A stretch of DNA of 64,000 nucleotides from Caprimulgus europaeus (lineage: Eukaryota > Chordata > Aves > Caprimulgiformes > Caprimulgidae). The stretch's first letter is position 1. Each line of letters opens with the position of its first letter. Location of the stretch: NCBI GenBank assembly GCA_907165065.1, contig OU015524.1, positions 310,001 to 374,000 of the forward strand, given 5' to 3'. The position numbers and the translations under genes were made by a program. The notes beneath the pieces were generated by a model. The model saw nothing but the letters and a program-made list of their open reading frames with translations, made no database searches and had not been told where the DNA came from. Below are positions 27,235 to 41,700 of the stretch, one piece after another.

Positions 27235-30200
27235 TACAAGCAGTGGCAGTGGTGAGAATATATGGTTTAGGGGTTTTTTTTTGTTGTTAGTAGGGTGTTG
27301 AGAAGAATGGACAGTGTGAGCCAGTGACTTTGGATTAACATGAAACCTGGTGTGCTGCACAGGTTTGCTTCAGTTTGGGGCAAGTTGAGTTTGGTTTAAA
27401 ATGAGAAAAGCAGTGCTCTGACGGGCTGAGCTAACAGTCACTGCACGTCATGAGTGTCTCAGCATTCACTGGACGCAGGAATCCGTGGATGTGATGTTGG
27501 TTTGTGCCTTCCTCCCTTGGGAAGCTCAAGCCAGCCATAGCCTGTGTTGGTGAGAGGAAGGAAAGCAGCCCCTGGTTGGCTTTGCCCCCTCTGGGCTGTC
27601 ATGGTACCGGCATCTCCTGGCCCTGTGTGGTGACCCTTTCCCTTCCTCTTGCCGGGGCTCAGTCCAGGACAGCTGGGGTTGACTTGAAAGAGTCCATCAT
27701 GGCCTGGGGGCACTGGCGCTTGATGATGGCACAAAATGTGGGGCTTCAGAAGTGCTCTCCCTTCCCAAGTCACCAATGTTAGAGCTGTGACAGAATCCAG
27801 CCTGCCATGTGTGAGCCCATCTGCAGCGTTACCTTCGCTGTCAGTTCAGAAAACGCGTGTACTCAGCTGTACAAAACAAAAATTCCTTGTTTTCAATATG
27901 AGTAAAATGTATGCTCAAAAATCTTCCTCAGGAGCAATGCAAGACACCTTGGGGTCTATTTTCTTTTGGCAAATCTCTAAGCCTCACAGAAAATTTGACA
28001 TGTTGGAGACTGGAAAACTGCCTTTGAGTTAAACCCTTTTGAAAGATTGGGAATGTATTGGTTGGCGTATGCTTTTTGTACCTGATCATATATGATGCCC
28101 ATGTACTTTAGCCTGTAACATGGTAGATTTAGAATGTGAAACAAAATGGATTTTTAACAGTTTATTTCTATTCTTTCTTGACTTCAGGAAATCAACTGTT
28201 AAAACAGTGGCTGAGTTTCTTGTGTGTACAGTGAGATGATCAGAACCATTTACTGTAGATGACATGGGCAGTAAATAACAGGCGATGCAGCTAAGGATGT
28301 GCGGTTAAATCAGTAACAACATAAGCCTGGAACATTTTTTGGTGTATATGCAATATGTTAAGTATAATATTAATTTTTCTTGCCACGAGCTCAACAGCCC
28401 AAAAGCCGACAAGAAGTTACAAATACATCTGTGAAATTGTTGCTTGTATGCATGATGCATTCCATGAATACAAACAGGGGTTTACAAAGGTCAGAGAAAG
28501 TTGCTTGCAGTATTTGGAGATCCAATGGAAATGAATTAAGGGTTTTGATTTAAATTGTTTCTGATTAGTTTTATGCAGTTTGGTTTTTTTTTTGTTTTTT
28601 CTGCATTGAAACATGGCTTTTCAGGAAAATAGGTGCCTCTAGTAGCTGAGAATAGCCAATAGTAATTAAAATGCTAATGTGTGTGTCATGGGTTGGTGAA
28701 GTTGAATAACTCTTCTTGGCCTTGTAAACTTCCATACTAAGGGGAAGAACAGGACTGGGTAGAATAAAACATTATGGAAAAACTAAGAAATATGTTAACA
28801 TATCCATGGTACATATTTTTCCTAATTAGTTGCATAATATCAGCTCCATACTATCATAAATGGACTCTGGTTAATACTACAACTTTGCTTGTATGAAGTG
28901 ATGGCTGAATGGCCACATATCTGGGAAGATGCTGCTTTATGTTTTACGTTGATGCCCATCTGCTGTCTGAGTGCTGAAAAGAAATACACTGTTGTTATGT
29001 GTGCAGACTTAATATTTCATAAATGTAAATATTAATTTTGTGTTTTGATTGCATTATTCTTTCGTGCAGAGAAATACACAGTAAGGGATCCACAAGCCTT
29101 GCAAATGCAAAACGTTAGCAGATGAACTAGAGTTGCCAGATCTAATAATAATTTTTATACTCCTGGTCTCCTAGCCACACCACTAAGGTGATTACTGCTA
29201 GGCTCTAGCTTATGTAACACTGCAGTGCTGTGCTCCACATTAATAGCTGGCTCTATTCTTCCTCACCACCTCTGCACATTCACTCCTATTCCTTTTCTGT
29301 GGAGGAAGTCCAGATGCATTGGCTGTATCCTCATCAAGAACCTGAAAAATGAAGCAAGGCCCTGGGGTGAGGAGATGCCCTGTGTTTTGTCTTGGAGCCT
29401 GAGGCTGGGTGATGGATTGCATTTGTTCCCATCTAACTTGGCTCTGTCAGCGGGCAAATACAATAAACTCAATCCTGAGCCCATCTTCTGCGTTAGGCCA
29501 CTGATTTCCCTGGCGTTCAGCCTGCCTTCCCCTGCAGAGCTTCTGGGTCACTGGGTCACTTTTGCCCTGGGTGTGGTTCCACCGAAGTCAGCGCTGTTAC
29601 ACTGGAGGCATTTCCCCTGAGAAACAGGGAGCTGGCCACTGGGATCCCAGCCCCTGTGCTTGTTGGAGAAGCCATGTTCTAGTCAGAGTCTGCAGAGCAT
29701 CTGAGAAGTGTGAGGTGCTTTTAATAAACCTTACAGGTACCAGCTCAGAACAAGCTGAACTCTTTTTGCAGTCGCCTGCCTCACGCGTTTGATGGATCCG
29801 ATACCGTGGGGAGCAAGCAGCCTCTGCCGGAGTTTGCGCAAAAGCGCGGGTTCTCTTGGGCCAGGAGATGCTGGCATAAGCACGCAGTGCTTGCTTTATT
29901 TTCTTTTCTCACTATGATGCTCTCCTGGGAAATTGTTAATGGGATCCTTTTTATTTGTTTTGGAATGTGAGCTTTTCTTGGAATAAGTCCCTTTATGGCT
30001 ATAGGAAGAGGATTTCAGTTTGCACTACTTATTTTCTGAATAGAGGGAGGGGAAACCTCCATGTGAAACTTTTATTTCCTTGTTTCCAGATTGAGCTATA
30101 TTCATATCTCATAAATAGCAAGGGGCCTTTCCTAAGTTGTGCAGGGCTATTTATAAGAAAATCTTATGAAAATTTTTCTTTTGGACAATCAACTAAATAA

Positions 30201-30492
30201 AATTATTATTTTCTTAAAGAAAAAAATATTTTTAAGACTTCAACTCACTTTATTTCTGATAGCACAATCACAAAGTAACAGAAACAGAATCTTCATTTTC
30301 ATATTGAAATACTGGATCAGGACAAAAATATTTATTGCAGAAAATTACTTTGCAAAAAAAATGCGTTTAGTTTTGTTTCAGTGTTTCTGGTTGGAATCTT
30401 TGTAGGATTTTGTTTCATGCTCATTTTTGACTGTTTTCTTCAGTTTCATTATTTCTTTCCAAATGCACATCCTGTTTGTGGATATCCGTACG

Positions 30493-30583
30493 TCAGCCTC
30501 TCCTCGTAAGGCAGGTGCTGCAGGCCCCTCATCACTGTGGCCTCTGCTGGACTCTCTCCAGAAGATGCCTGTCCCTCTTGAAG
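30493..30583 (-). mobile_element. CR1 LINE internal fragment
   Basis: This is about 90 bp matching the CR1 block read antisense as CAGCCTCTCCTCGTAAGGCA and later GCTGGACTCTCTCCAGAAGA, TGTCCCTCTTGAA. The 3' end and the RT region are both missing, so this is a decayed internal remnant. The call rests on remembered CR1 consensus. Confidence 0.75.
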
Positions 30584-31794
30584 TCTTCATTTGCTGAACA
30601 ACAACAATTTCCTGAACATCTGCATCAAAAGGTTTTTTTAGTCTTGTTTGGATGTTAGTCTAGAAAGCCATTGTTATCCAAAACTGCCTGAAGGGTTTAT
30701 CACAAACAAATCCTGGGGAGCTCAGCTCACCCTGCATTTTCTAAAAGCATCTAAGGAGGCTGACGCTGCCCTCAGTCAGAGCATGCTTAGGGGCTTCTTC
30801 AACCCCGTTCTGGGGAGGTCGTGGGAGCTCAGGGGTGCAGTCCTCAAAGGAGGAAGCATTTTTTATTCTTAGGCTATAATTCAATGAAAACAAAAACCAG
30901 CCCAGTAGTTAACTTGAGACATACAAAAGATAAGATATGAATTTAAAAATTTATTTTTTTTTACTTCCAGGAAGCTAGTTGGAGAAAAACCTGGAAAACA
31001 GGATATAAATGGTTGGTTTTGGTTAGTTAGTTTGGTTAATTATCTCTAAGGAAGAAAACTCTTTCTGCCATGAGCAACTTGCTATAGTGAAAACATGGTT
31101 TTTGTTTAATTTCAGAGTTTTCATTTGCAGTCTTAGTGGCCTTTGGAGTTTAATTATGAAATGTTTTCACTTTCATGTGTCAGTGAGGTTTGGAAGAAGG
31201 TTTGAGTGTATGAAAGAAATGCAAATTGTGGATTGAGGTTGGGAGGTTTGAAAAAGGACATTGCTTTTAGGAGGATGAGTCAAACTGACGTCTGCTGGTG
31301 TCCTGCCGTTCACTGTGGAATACTGGACGTTTTTGCGTAGAGAAAGGATGTATTTCAGTAAAGACAGCTGTTTGCCTGAGAGTGGTGTTTGTCAAAAATC
31401 TACCCATCGTGGTTTTCTTATTAGTGCTGTACTTGAGAAGTGTGTGCAAGGTGAATTGCCTACCTGTCTTGCAGACAATGAATAATTCAGTGTAAGCCAG
31501 AAGGTCAAATAAATCTTTACAAATACTTTCTATCTGCCTACAAAATAGATGATGGTGAGAAAGGGACTGCTTTGGTGATTTAATAGTTGCAGATCTCCCA
31601 CTGAAATGATCTCTCTGTCCATCTGAAATAATTTGTGGTCTTTTATAGTATGTAATGAAATAATACTTAACCACAGGTTTCGGAGCATGCTTCAGATATG
31701 GATTATGCCCATTTCAGAAATGTTGGAAATAAATAGAGGGAGGCTTTAAGTTTTCCAAAAGGTCAGAGAAAAAGGAGGCGTGCGAACTCATCTA

Positions 31795-31877
31795 GGTGTT
31801 CCTGCTCCAGCAGGGGGATTGGACTAGATGATCTTTCGAGGTCCCTTCCAATCCCTAATATTCTGTGATTCTGTGAT
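31795..31877 (+). mobile_element. CR1 LINE 3' tip
   Basis: The sequence CTGCTCCAGCAGGGGGATTG, then GACTAGATGATCTTTCGAGG, then TTCTGTGATTCTGTGA is the CR1 3' end with two copies of the terminal octamer-like repeat (31861-31876). It is only about 80 bp long, a severely 5'-truncated insertion. Confidence 0.92.
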
Positions 31878-32700
31878 GCCCAGTCTGTTCTTCTGGAGAA
31901 GGGAGGGGGGGTGGTTGGATTACAGCCATTTGTAGTCTTTACAGCACCTGGGCAATAAGAAAACTGAGATGAGAACAGTGGGGAAAAAATAAAAAACAAG
32001 AGATTAGCGCAGATCCTCTGAAGCCCAGAAGACTTAGACAAAGGGCAGTAACCTTAAACTGTAATTACTGTTGTCATTTAGTGCTTCCACATGCATGATC
32101 TGGAGGCTCAGGGGAAATTACTGTGCTAGAGGCTATCTAAGCGTAAAATAATAACAGAATGGTATGGAGGCATTTGTCCCTGGGTACAACCCGGTGCTAG
32201 CAGTCCTGCCTCTGCTCCCGTCCTTGCTTCCCCATGGCTCATCCTGGCTTTTCCCAGGACGGCAGTTCCTCGTCCTGGGTAACAGCAGCAGCAGATGGAG
32301 AAACACATTTACCTCTGTAGCGTTGATAGAGATTGGAGTGAGAGGTCTGTGCTCAGGGGACTAACCCAAGTAACGCTTTTTCATTTACTGTTTCGTTCTC
32401 TGATGTCCAAGAAGCAGCTGATTTTTTGCATAAGCTGTGCACAGGTTATTTGACTGGACATGCTGCAGTTAATACATTTAAAATATTTTCAAGTGCAGTG
32501 TTTCCCAGTAAAATGCAACGCCCCCCTGCCTTGCCATTTTCAGATGGAAAGAGGCAGAAAATGGGGGAACTGTGTCTTTGTGTGACTTTGGGCCTATTCT
32601 ACATGTGCAGCTGACCCCAAATGTGTGTTATGAGCCAAGGAGGGTTTGGTTTGTCAGAAAGATGTATCGGTGATTTCTTAGCAATTAGAGTTCCACAGGT

Positions 32701-32755
32701 ATTTTTATTACAATAATTCTAATAATAATAACAACAATTTTTGTTATAATAATTG
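32701..32755. repeat. A+T-rich TAA/ACA low-complexity tract
   Basis: TAATAATAATAACAACAA followed by TTTTTGTTATAATAATTG, a low-complexity block with partial self-complementarity. Confidence 0.8.
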
Positions 32756-35700
32756 CTCGTGGAAATCGGAGCTCTCCTGCAGGTAGAAGATGACATGTAG
32801 CTCCTTTTGGTTCTGTCCCAGTTGCCAGTCTAACACCAGGACAAGGCATCTCAGCACTGATCTCAAACTGCAGCACTGCCTCCAAGCCGAGGTGCTGTCT
32901 TCTTTGAGGACATTTCCCTCAGATGGAGATCTGGAATGAAATGATAAATAGTTTTTGTCCCATTTGTGAGGTGATTCGAAACTTCCTCTAATATGTTTTG
33001 CCTGATTGAAACTGCAGCCATCTGCCCACCCTGACTACAGGAACTAGTGATTTTGATGAAAGACATGATGAATGATTTCCTTGAGATTTATGTGGGGTTT
33101 TTTAATCAAGTCTTGAGTTAAACTGGGAGGGGGTGTATGAGGGAGGAATAGGAGAGAACTTTTCTCAATCTACCTTTTATTTTTTGTGTGAAGATTGACA
33201 GGAAAGGGATTTTTTTTCTTTTCAGCTGTATTTTCTATCAGGACCTCAGAAAACCTTTTACTGGACAACACGGTAGCTCTCCAGGACTCTCTTCATAACA
33301 GATCTTGGGTTAAAACGAACAAAATAGCCATCTGCTTCCTTTGTCCCATGATCTCAGTTACACATTTGTGTAAGGGATGAGGGCCTTATGCTTCCTTCCA
33401 CTCTAGAAGTTGCCTGTGTTGTGAGTTATGTTAAAGAGAAATTCCCCTGGGCAGTTTTCATCACCTGTGGAGGAAGAGGGCAGCTGGCTAAAATGGGAGG
33501 GAGGAGAAGCATGTGAAGGAACAACACATGCCTCAGGTGGGGATCACACTGGGATTTTTTGGTGATATTTCTGGGGAACAGCACTTACGCTGACCCTTCT
33601 GCCACTCCAAGATGGAAATGCTGGAGAGGAGACACCTGTGAGCCACCACTGATGAGAAGCACCAGCAGGGCACCTGCTCTAGGAAGTCTCTGGGCCTTGT
33701 CCATGTGACATTGCTGCTTGCAATGGCAGGAGGTTCTGCATGCTGCTCCAGCTTCATAGTGTGCACCTTCTTTGGGCACCCCAGCTGACTCCTTCCCCCT
33801 CAATATCTCAACATCTTTTCCTCACCAGTGGGTTATGTATTCCGATTTGGTTACTTCTTTGGAAAAAGACATTCTTCCCTGAAGCAAAGAAGAATAATTT
33901 GTCCTCATAAGTTCAGCCCACTGAGTTTGAACTTGAGTTCAACTGGAGAGAGGCCTTTAGCAGTTTTTTTTATCCTCACAGGGATGGTGTTAAAAGAGAG
34001 AAATTTCTCCAATTTGCAGCAGGAAATATCTGAAGTAATTTCACTGAAATGAATGGAGTGGGTCTGTATTTACCCTTGGACAACAGGAGGTGGAACCTTG
34101 ATCTTTGCACTTATGGAGAATTGAATCTCAGACAAGAAGCTGATACCAAATGTGCAGTATTGCTCCACTGTGGTGGTTTCACCTGATGTTTTTCTTGGTG
34201 GTGTTCCTGAGTTTAGGTATTGTTGCCTACTCTGTCACATTAATATTTGTCTGAGTTTCCCAGGTTTTTCCTTCCCTGTTAGTTCTCTGTGTGCCCTGTT
34301 AGATTGGGGCCAGCTCTGTGCCCCAGCATGGCATCTCTTCCTCTCTTTGCGCTCACAATCTCACACTGGATTTGATCCCTTTTGCCAAATCACTTGTGTC
34401 ACTGTAACTTTCTTGTCAAGAAAAGAATTGCAGACTTTGCCCTGGTGGAATGTGGGCTTAGGTTCATTGCGCTGCGTGAGCCAGGCACTGGGCAGGGCAG
34501 GAGTTCAGGGGCAGAAGGGTGGTTTTGTACCACTGTGGCAGCCAGGTTCTGCAATGAGGTGGGAGAAGTGCCCTGATGTAGATCTCTCTGCCTTGGCCAT
34601 ACTCTCCCTTGGTGCCGGGCAGTAGGGAGCTGTGCTGCAGCTGTGCTTTCTGCAGACTCTGTGGCAGGAATTGAAGGAGAACATTTAAGAAATTAAAAGA
34701 AAAGATGCTGATGTACAACATGCCGTGACAAGTGTCAAGGTTAGTCTTTTGGAAGTACTGAATTAAAAAGTGATTTGGGTAAAAGACAGAATTATAGGAC
34801 TTAGACTGTTTCATTCCTTTTTGTAAACCAGTCCCATATTTTCCAGCTTTTCCTACATTTCCTCTTGATACAGAAATTGTTCTGTAGAAGCTGTTTTGTT
34901 TTGATGCTTCCTCTGTGGCAGATGGCCTGTCCCTGGCAGCTACACGCTGCTAACCCAATGCTGTACAGCAGTGATACATAAACCTCTGCTGATTTTATTA
35001 ATGTGCTTTGTGATGGGCATCCATAAACCTCTGAATCTAGGAGCCAAAGGAGTACAACTGCAACCTTTACAGTGTACAGCCCGATCGATACACATCCTCA
35101 GTCGCTTCCTCCTGGGCTGGGAAAGGCATGCATGGGAGCACGCTCCCTTGTCTTTTCTACCCAGTGTATTTCTGGTAATGGAATAGAGAAGTAGCTGTGC
35201 TATAAACAACCACTCTGCGGTTGGGTGCATGAGCAGACACACGAATGTGAGCAGCAGTATAATTGTGGTTTTCCCTCTGTCATAAGATTGGCTTCTGTTT
35301 TGTATCTGGCTTCTGGTAATGAAATTTCCTGAGCAAAGACATTGTACAGCCTGTGTAATTCCCACCAGGCAGCACTTTAGGAAGATCAGTGGTTTGCAAT
35401 TGTATATCTCGTCTCCACTGAGATAGCAACAAAGGTCTGAAGGCGTTAAAAATGGACAGGAAAGGCTCACTAATATATCACTGCCGCTCATGCGAACCTT
35501 GAAGTTTAAGTATTGCAGGTTTGAAATATTAGAATAAGCTTAGACTTTTTGGCAGGTGTTGCTATATCACTCTAGGCAGGCAGCTTTGTAAAAACAGGCT
35601 TTGTTTTTTATTAAAGCTAAATGGGCCTTCTGCAGATGTCATCACCACCTGGCTGGGGAGGTGGTGACAGCAGTGGGAAGTACTCGGCGCTTGCGACCTG

Positions 35701-38700
35701 CCTACGTGGTGCAGTGGGGACCTGAGTCAGAACAGAGACTGCAGGAGCTGCTGCGGGGAGAGGAGGTGTCTGCACAGAGGTGCTCCCTTCCCCATTAACT
35801 GAGAGAGATCCTCCTCAGGAAGTGTTCTTGACAAATTCAAACCGCATCATTTTCTCACAGAGACAAAGAAATAAGGAAAGGAAAAATTGTTTTGAACAAT
35901 GACAGTACGGAATAGATTGCAAAAGAGAAGGATTGCGTTCTGTAGGGCACTCGCAGGGTTACAGCCAGGAGAAAGAAGTCCAAAGGTACTTGTGCCGTAC
36001 CTGAGCCCAGCTTTGGGAAAGCCTGGATTCTGCATGATGAAGCCGGGCTTTACTTCACTGTCACCCCATAAGTCTGGGTTTTGAGGACCCACAGATAGTT
36101 TTAAATAATTGTTTTAATTCAGACTTCTTAAATGAATGTAAATCACATTGTTTTTCAGCTTGGTTCATGTGCTGTGTGTAGGACAACGGCACTGACGTTA
36201 CTCTGTCTTCCTTCCCTCATAGTGCCTTGATACCATTTTTATTCTAGGATATTGCTCTTCAGCTGAGATTCTGGCAAAACTTTTATATGAAAATTTTTCA
36301 CTGCCACTGGATTCTGTGGGGCCCATCTGCTTGGAAGGGCCATAAACAGCAGAGGAAGATGAAGTAAACTCTTACTCTAAGCCCCACTGCGCAAGAGAGG
36401 AACCTCAAACAGCTCCCACCCCTGTTATCGTGACTGAACGCTGTCTTTGGGCTTGGGGGCAGCTATATAAAAATGCGTGGATTTTTGACTTAGAAGCTGT
36501 TTAGAAAATGAGTACACCCAGAAAGCAAAATAAATCACATTAAAGGATGGGGCAACATGCAGCTCTTCAATGATGTGATATTATGGCGTATTTACTGTTA
36601 ATGTGGGGAGGGAATCATCTGTGCCAGTAATTTCATGAGAGAAAATGTGAATTGTATTTTTCCAGGCAGATGTTTCAAGGCCAAATGATGAGCTACTAGA
36701 TGAAATTTGAGTGGGAAGGAGGCTGTGGAGAATGAAGTGGAAGTGTGATGAGTTATAGCACAGGTCAGAAGGCAACTTCTAAGTGCAGATCACTTTGGAG
36801 GCTAGGGTGTTTATTTTCAGTGCATGCTGTAGCGTTACTTTAAGGTCTCATCCTCTGCTGACTCAGTTTCCCTAAATGATGATGTATACTTACACATTGC
36901 AGGGCTCTTCCAGTCTGTAGGTATGCAGTACACTTAGATGTAATGTCTGTAAAGCAAATGGGCATATTCAGAAAGAAAATGCATGAAGTTAGTGGTAAAG
37001 TTGGTACTAATGATGTTTGATGACTGGAAATGTGTTTGGGCATTAGCGCAAATATTCACACATTTACAAGAAGTCTCTGCTGCGTCAGAGTGGGTCCAGG
37101 GTGCGCTTTGACAAAGAAAATAATTTTACCTGTCAGTTGAGTCTTCCCATACAAACCAATCTGAACAGATTTTTCTATGAGTTATGTTTTCTCACAATCC
37201 CCATTTATCTGGAGACTTGCTTCGTTAAATAAATTAACTGAAAATCAACAGAGTTAGAGGAATCTTTAGCCTGTGAGCACTTCCATTCTCTTGGGATGTA
37301 TCCGATCGTCATCGCTTGTGTGGAAGCAGTAACTGTGCTAAAGAAATCTTTAAAAAGGAGGTTATATAAAGGTGGACTCTCTAGTATCTCCCTCCTTGTA
37401 GCACCAGTGAGTTATTGTGGAGCAGGAGGAAAGTCCTTTGCTGGAAGACTGCCTGGAAATAAAAGAAGTGGTCCAAAGTAATAAATGAACAAATGACGAC
37501 AAAGAGGGAATTAATAAATTGGAGGATTCAGCATCATGTGAGCACCTCTCTTCTTTGTACTGCATAGATAAATCCAAAAGCTACTCTCAGTGGCAAAAGG
37601 CTTGCACTCTTAAAGAGGAACTGGGGCTGATTCCCATTTAAACTAAAATCCCTGTGTACCACAGAGACTGCAAGTATAACTTAGACCTACTTTGGGTATC
37701 TCCTTAAAGGCTGATGGTGGCCTTTGTAATAAATGAAACTCACTCCATGAAAAGATTTTTATTGTTGAGGAAGGAGGTGAGGGTTTTTGGTTTTTTCTTT
37801 TTTTTTTAAGCATGATGTTTTAAGAAAGGTGTACAGAGTACTTGTCAGGGATATAAGAGGAGGGAAAAGTGTGACTTGTAGCAACTAGTTTTGCATCTAA
37901 GGAGGGAGCAGCGAAGTACCCTACATGCACAGAGCTCAGTTTTCTGTCACCAGGCATGCTGTTGTTTACACCTGCATTGGGAGGTAGTTATTCTGATGGA
38001 TTTGGAGAAGCTGATTATTTCTGTGGCCCAATGTAACTGGTGAGATAGTGAAGTGCAAAATTTACCCACAAGCGGCTGATAAAGTGTTCCTGTAGTTTGC
38101 AGTCTCTCCAACGGAACAGACTAACACACGCAGTTGTAGCCCATCTCTGGGGAATTTCTTTCTTAGTGATCTTTGCTTTTGTAACTGAAGTGATTGTCCT
38201 GCTGTCTTGCAATAAGACATTGTTTGAAATATAAATTACTTTGACTTTTCTGTCATTATATACCGTAAAATGTCATACCAGCTTCTCCGTGTAGAATGAG
38301 AAGCAGTTTTTCATTCCTTTGGAAACAAGATTTCAGAAACGCTCCTGCTCTCTTGTTGGCTTGTCTAAGCAGTGAAAAAATGGGAAGAAAGAAAGGAGTT
38401 CCTGGAACAGCCAGCACCTGTGATGGTGTAGATCCTGATATGGCATTGATGCCCAGCTGAGGAGAGAACAGAGGTGTGAAGCAGTTTGCTTGTTCTTGAG
38501 GCAGTGCCCTGCATACCAAGGTACTTCGGGCTTTTTCTCTGTCTCAGTCTTTCCCCTTCATAAATTCTATCCTAGAGCAAAAAAAACTTTGTCAAAGAGG
38601 GCGTGATCCTATGAAAATTTCTGTTTTACCAAACTGGCACTTTCCATTGCAGACCATCCATACTCAGCATTCATTTTACACTGCAGCCTAAAAAACCCAC

Positions 38701-41700
38701 TTGCATTTCAAAGTAGAAGCTAGAGGAGCGCTATTGATTGCTTAGCTGAGCACGTTGAACATGATCTGCAGCCTCCTCTCACACATTGATTCCTTGTCTC
38801 TTTACTCACTGCTTCCTGAATGTCACTGAACTGAGAGGCCTGCTAAATGGACAAAAATATTGATTCCTTTTCCCCTCCTTTTACTTTTGAAAGCTCCTTA
38901 TTTACCAAGCACTGAACTAATATCAGGAAAATGAAAGGTCACAAAATAAGGTGGAAACAAGTTGGTTCTTGCATTTTTTTTTTTTTAAATTGACTTGGTT
39001 GAAACACAAGTTATTTAAATTATGTTTTCCATCAAGAAAGGTTAATTGCCTGAGTGGAACCTTTGAGTTCAGGCTGTTCACCTCCATGTTTTACTATTGT
39101 CTGATTGATGCTGAACTTCCAGGGTAGCTTCCTAAATGACTGTACCTCGTGTTAAAAATTGCAGTGATTTTTGCAGAGGAGTTAGGGAGCAGCCCCAACT
39201 GCGGTGGGTTTTGCTGTGCGAGGCAGTCAGTAACACTCAGAGTTTAATGGTGCCAGTATTTTGTTGCTGGTTTATTCTACCAGGAGTAGAGGGGTAGATC
39301 TGCCATATCCAGAGAGGGGGAAAGGTGTTCTAAGAGCACAAGCTGGAGTCAAGGAAAACGGAGAAGATGTCCCAAGAGGGGTGACTGGGATCAGTGTAAG
39401 TGTACGGTGGCATTAGTATCTGCCAATGGGCTGTGTAAACCTAGCGGTGTTAATGGAGATAGTTAGAGACAGAGGAAAACTAAAACTGGTCCAGAACATC
39501 TTTAAGTGTAATGAGTGAAAAAAGCAACAGGTCCCTGATACCTGATGACACCCTTTCAACAAGTGACAAGACAAAAAAATGAAACAGTAAGGTAGAGAGA
39601 TGGCTAAGAACAATGAAAAATGGGCCTTTTCCTTGAAGACAAGGCAATTCTCATGCTGTCTATGCTTGTCATTCTGACAATAACCATTTAAAAATGTATA
39701 AAACAAGAGTGATATGAGAATTTCGTATTTTGATGGAAAGGCATTAATTTTTACTTTTCTGAAATATTGCAAATTGAAAACAATTTTCTTTGTGTGTCAT
39801 TTGCTTAGAAATGGCAGGGAAGGTTGTGTTCATAAACTTCTGTTTCAAAGGCTTCATGCTACAACAGCTGCTACATCTTTGCTGTAACAGCTCTAACTGC
39901 ACCAGCATAGCTGGGGTAAAGAGTCTCTCTACAGAAAACTCCCTGGGGACAGGTAGAAGAGGCACTTTGAGACTCCATTATGAATAATCCCCCAGAGATG
40001 CCTGTGGTTAAATCAGGGCCTTGTTGCTACATATTGAGAGATCCATGAGAACCTGTGAAAGTTATTAGCTTGCTTCAGAGGAACACTTGTTTGATTAATA
40101 AATATTGGATGGTCAGTGACACTCACAAGCCTCCTGACATCCCTGCTCGTTCTTTCTGAGCCTTGAAACAGGTTCAGAAAGTTTGAAATCGAGCAGATGG
40201 ATGCAGCTATGTCAAGACAAAAGGCGTCAGTTTTCTACACTGCCGTGGCTGGGTGGAGTGTGGCAGCCTCACCACCCCAGGTTAGCAGTTCAGTGGCAGA
40301 AATGAGCCATCCCCATTGCCATTTAAAAGTCATTCATCTGACTTTAGCTACAGTTCAAGTAGATCTATAGTTTCTTTTTGTTAGTGAGGAGGGTCAGCAT
40401 TATTCCTTTTATTTTGTGGTAGAGCGTCATGCAGAACTTCTTTACTTTGGGACTTCAGCAAAAATGTAGAAGAAAGGGAAATGTGTGCTCCTCTCTGACA
40501 TTTTCAGAGCTTCTCGGCAGCAAGCAGCTGTCAGACAATACAGGTGATGAGAGTGTGCTGTTGTGTACTCAGTACTTCCCTAGTAGACATATCTCTTTTA
40601 TGTTATGTGTATGGAGTGGATAGTAAAACTAAATGTCTTTGTGTTTACTTAGAAATCAGAGGTGACAAAGACACGCTCACTCATTAGCTCTGTACAGGGT
40701 ATGGGAGCAGAGGGACTGGAATTTGTGGATAAGACCCCGAAAAGCTGCTGTAGGTGCATGGCGTCCCATTCTCATTGCTTTCTTTGAAGAGAGTTAGGTG
40801 AGCAGATCACACGGGCTCACTTGAACTTTTCTGCCTCCATCTTTTGTTTTCACCGTGTTTCTTTGGATATCAGAAATCAATGACAGCAACAGTCTGGACA
40901 GCTTTCTACTCGCTGAAGGTAGTTTATTTGACAATGCCTTCGTACATCTGGGCACATTGTTCCAAACCACCGTCACGGGAGTCTGATCTTCAGTACAATT
41001 CATAGGGCCCAAGTCCAACCATCAGCTCGACTTCCTCAAAAACACAGGCTATCAATTTCCAGCTTCTTCCTTCACCTTCAGGAACAGGCCTGTGTTGACC
41101 CTGAGGCTTTACGGAAAAAAGAACCATTACTTTCACCATCTCCACAGCTGATAAACCACTATGGTCTTTTAAAAAAAGCCATGCAAGCCATGCCTTCTAG
41201 ATGCCATCACTGGGACGGTTTTTCCTCTGAAATTTGTCCCATTTTCTCCTTTTTGTCCAAGTTCTTGATTCTTGAGGTTGGGGTTGTGTGTACTGTTCCA
41301 CTTTTGTGCACCCGCTGGTATAATTTAGTAAATCTGTCATTTATGCTCAACATAATGGAATCATTTAACTGCAGGAGCTCACCAGTACAATTAACCCTGT
41401 TCTGTCAAAACGAGGAGCTGATTATCTTGGCATTCACAGGAGCATGGAGCGCAGTCAGAGTGCTGCGGCTGCTGGCCCTCCCAGAGCAGGATTGCAGTCA
41501 ATTGATTGTTTTGTTAATTTGTTCTACATCAGTATCCTGCTGGTTTATTATCATCCAAGTGACTTTATGCACCATGCATAAGTACAAGTATATTAAAAAT
41601 CAATACTTGAACCTTTCTTCCTCGTAAGGATCTTTTCATCCATGGGCTACCTTCTTTGACAGATGACCTTCATTCTGATTACAACACAGCTAGTAACTTT

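Noticed and set aside
34152-34625. 157-codon plus-strand open frame in intron 2
   Set aside because: Cys- and Trp-rich low-quality translation with no family resemblance; best explained as chance.
34940-35491. 183-codon open frame on the minus strand, the longest outside CR1 apart from the RT frame
   Set aside because: There is no recognisable domain, composition is not protein-like, and it lies inside an intron on the strand opposite the gene. I saw no splice or expression signals that would support it; a frame of this length is plausible by chance in 64 kb.
35642-35667. Small hairpin, 9-bp arms TCACCACCT / AGGTGGTGA with an 8-nt loop
   Set aside because: Exact but short; inverted repeats of this size are expected several times by chance in 64 kb.
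36459-36480. TATA-like GCTATATAAAAATG (and a similar TTATATAAGG near 14917)
   Set aside because: Isolated TATA-like words in A+T-rich introns with no accompanying initiator or coding exon.
41181-41627. 148-codon hydrophobic plus-strand open frame
   Set aside because: The hydrophobic runs come from T-rich DNA; no start context, domain or partner gene was seen.
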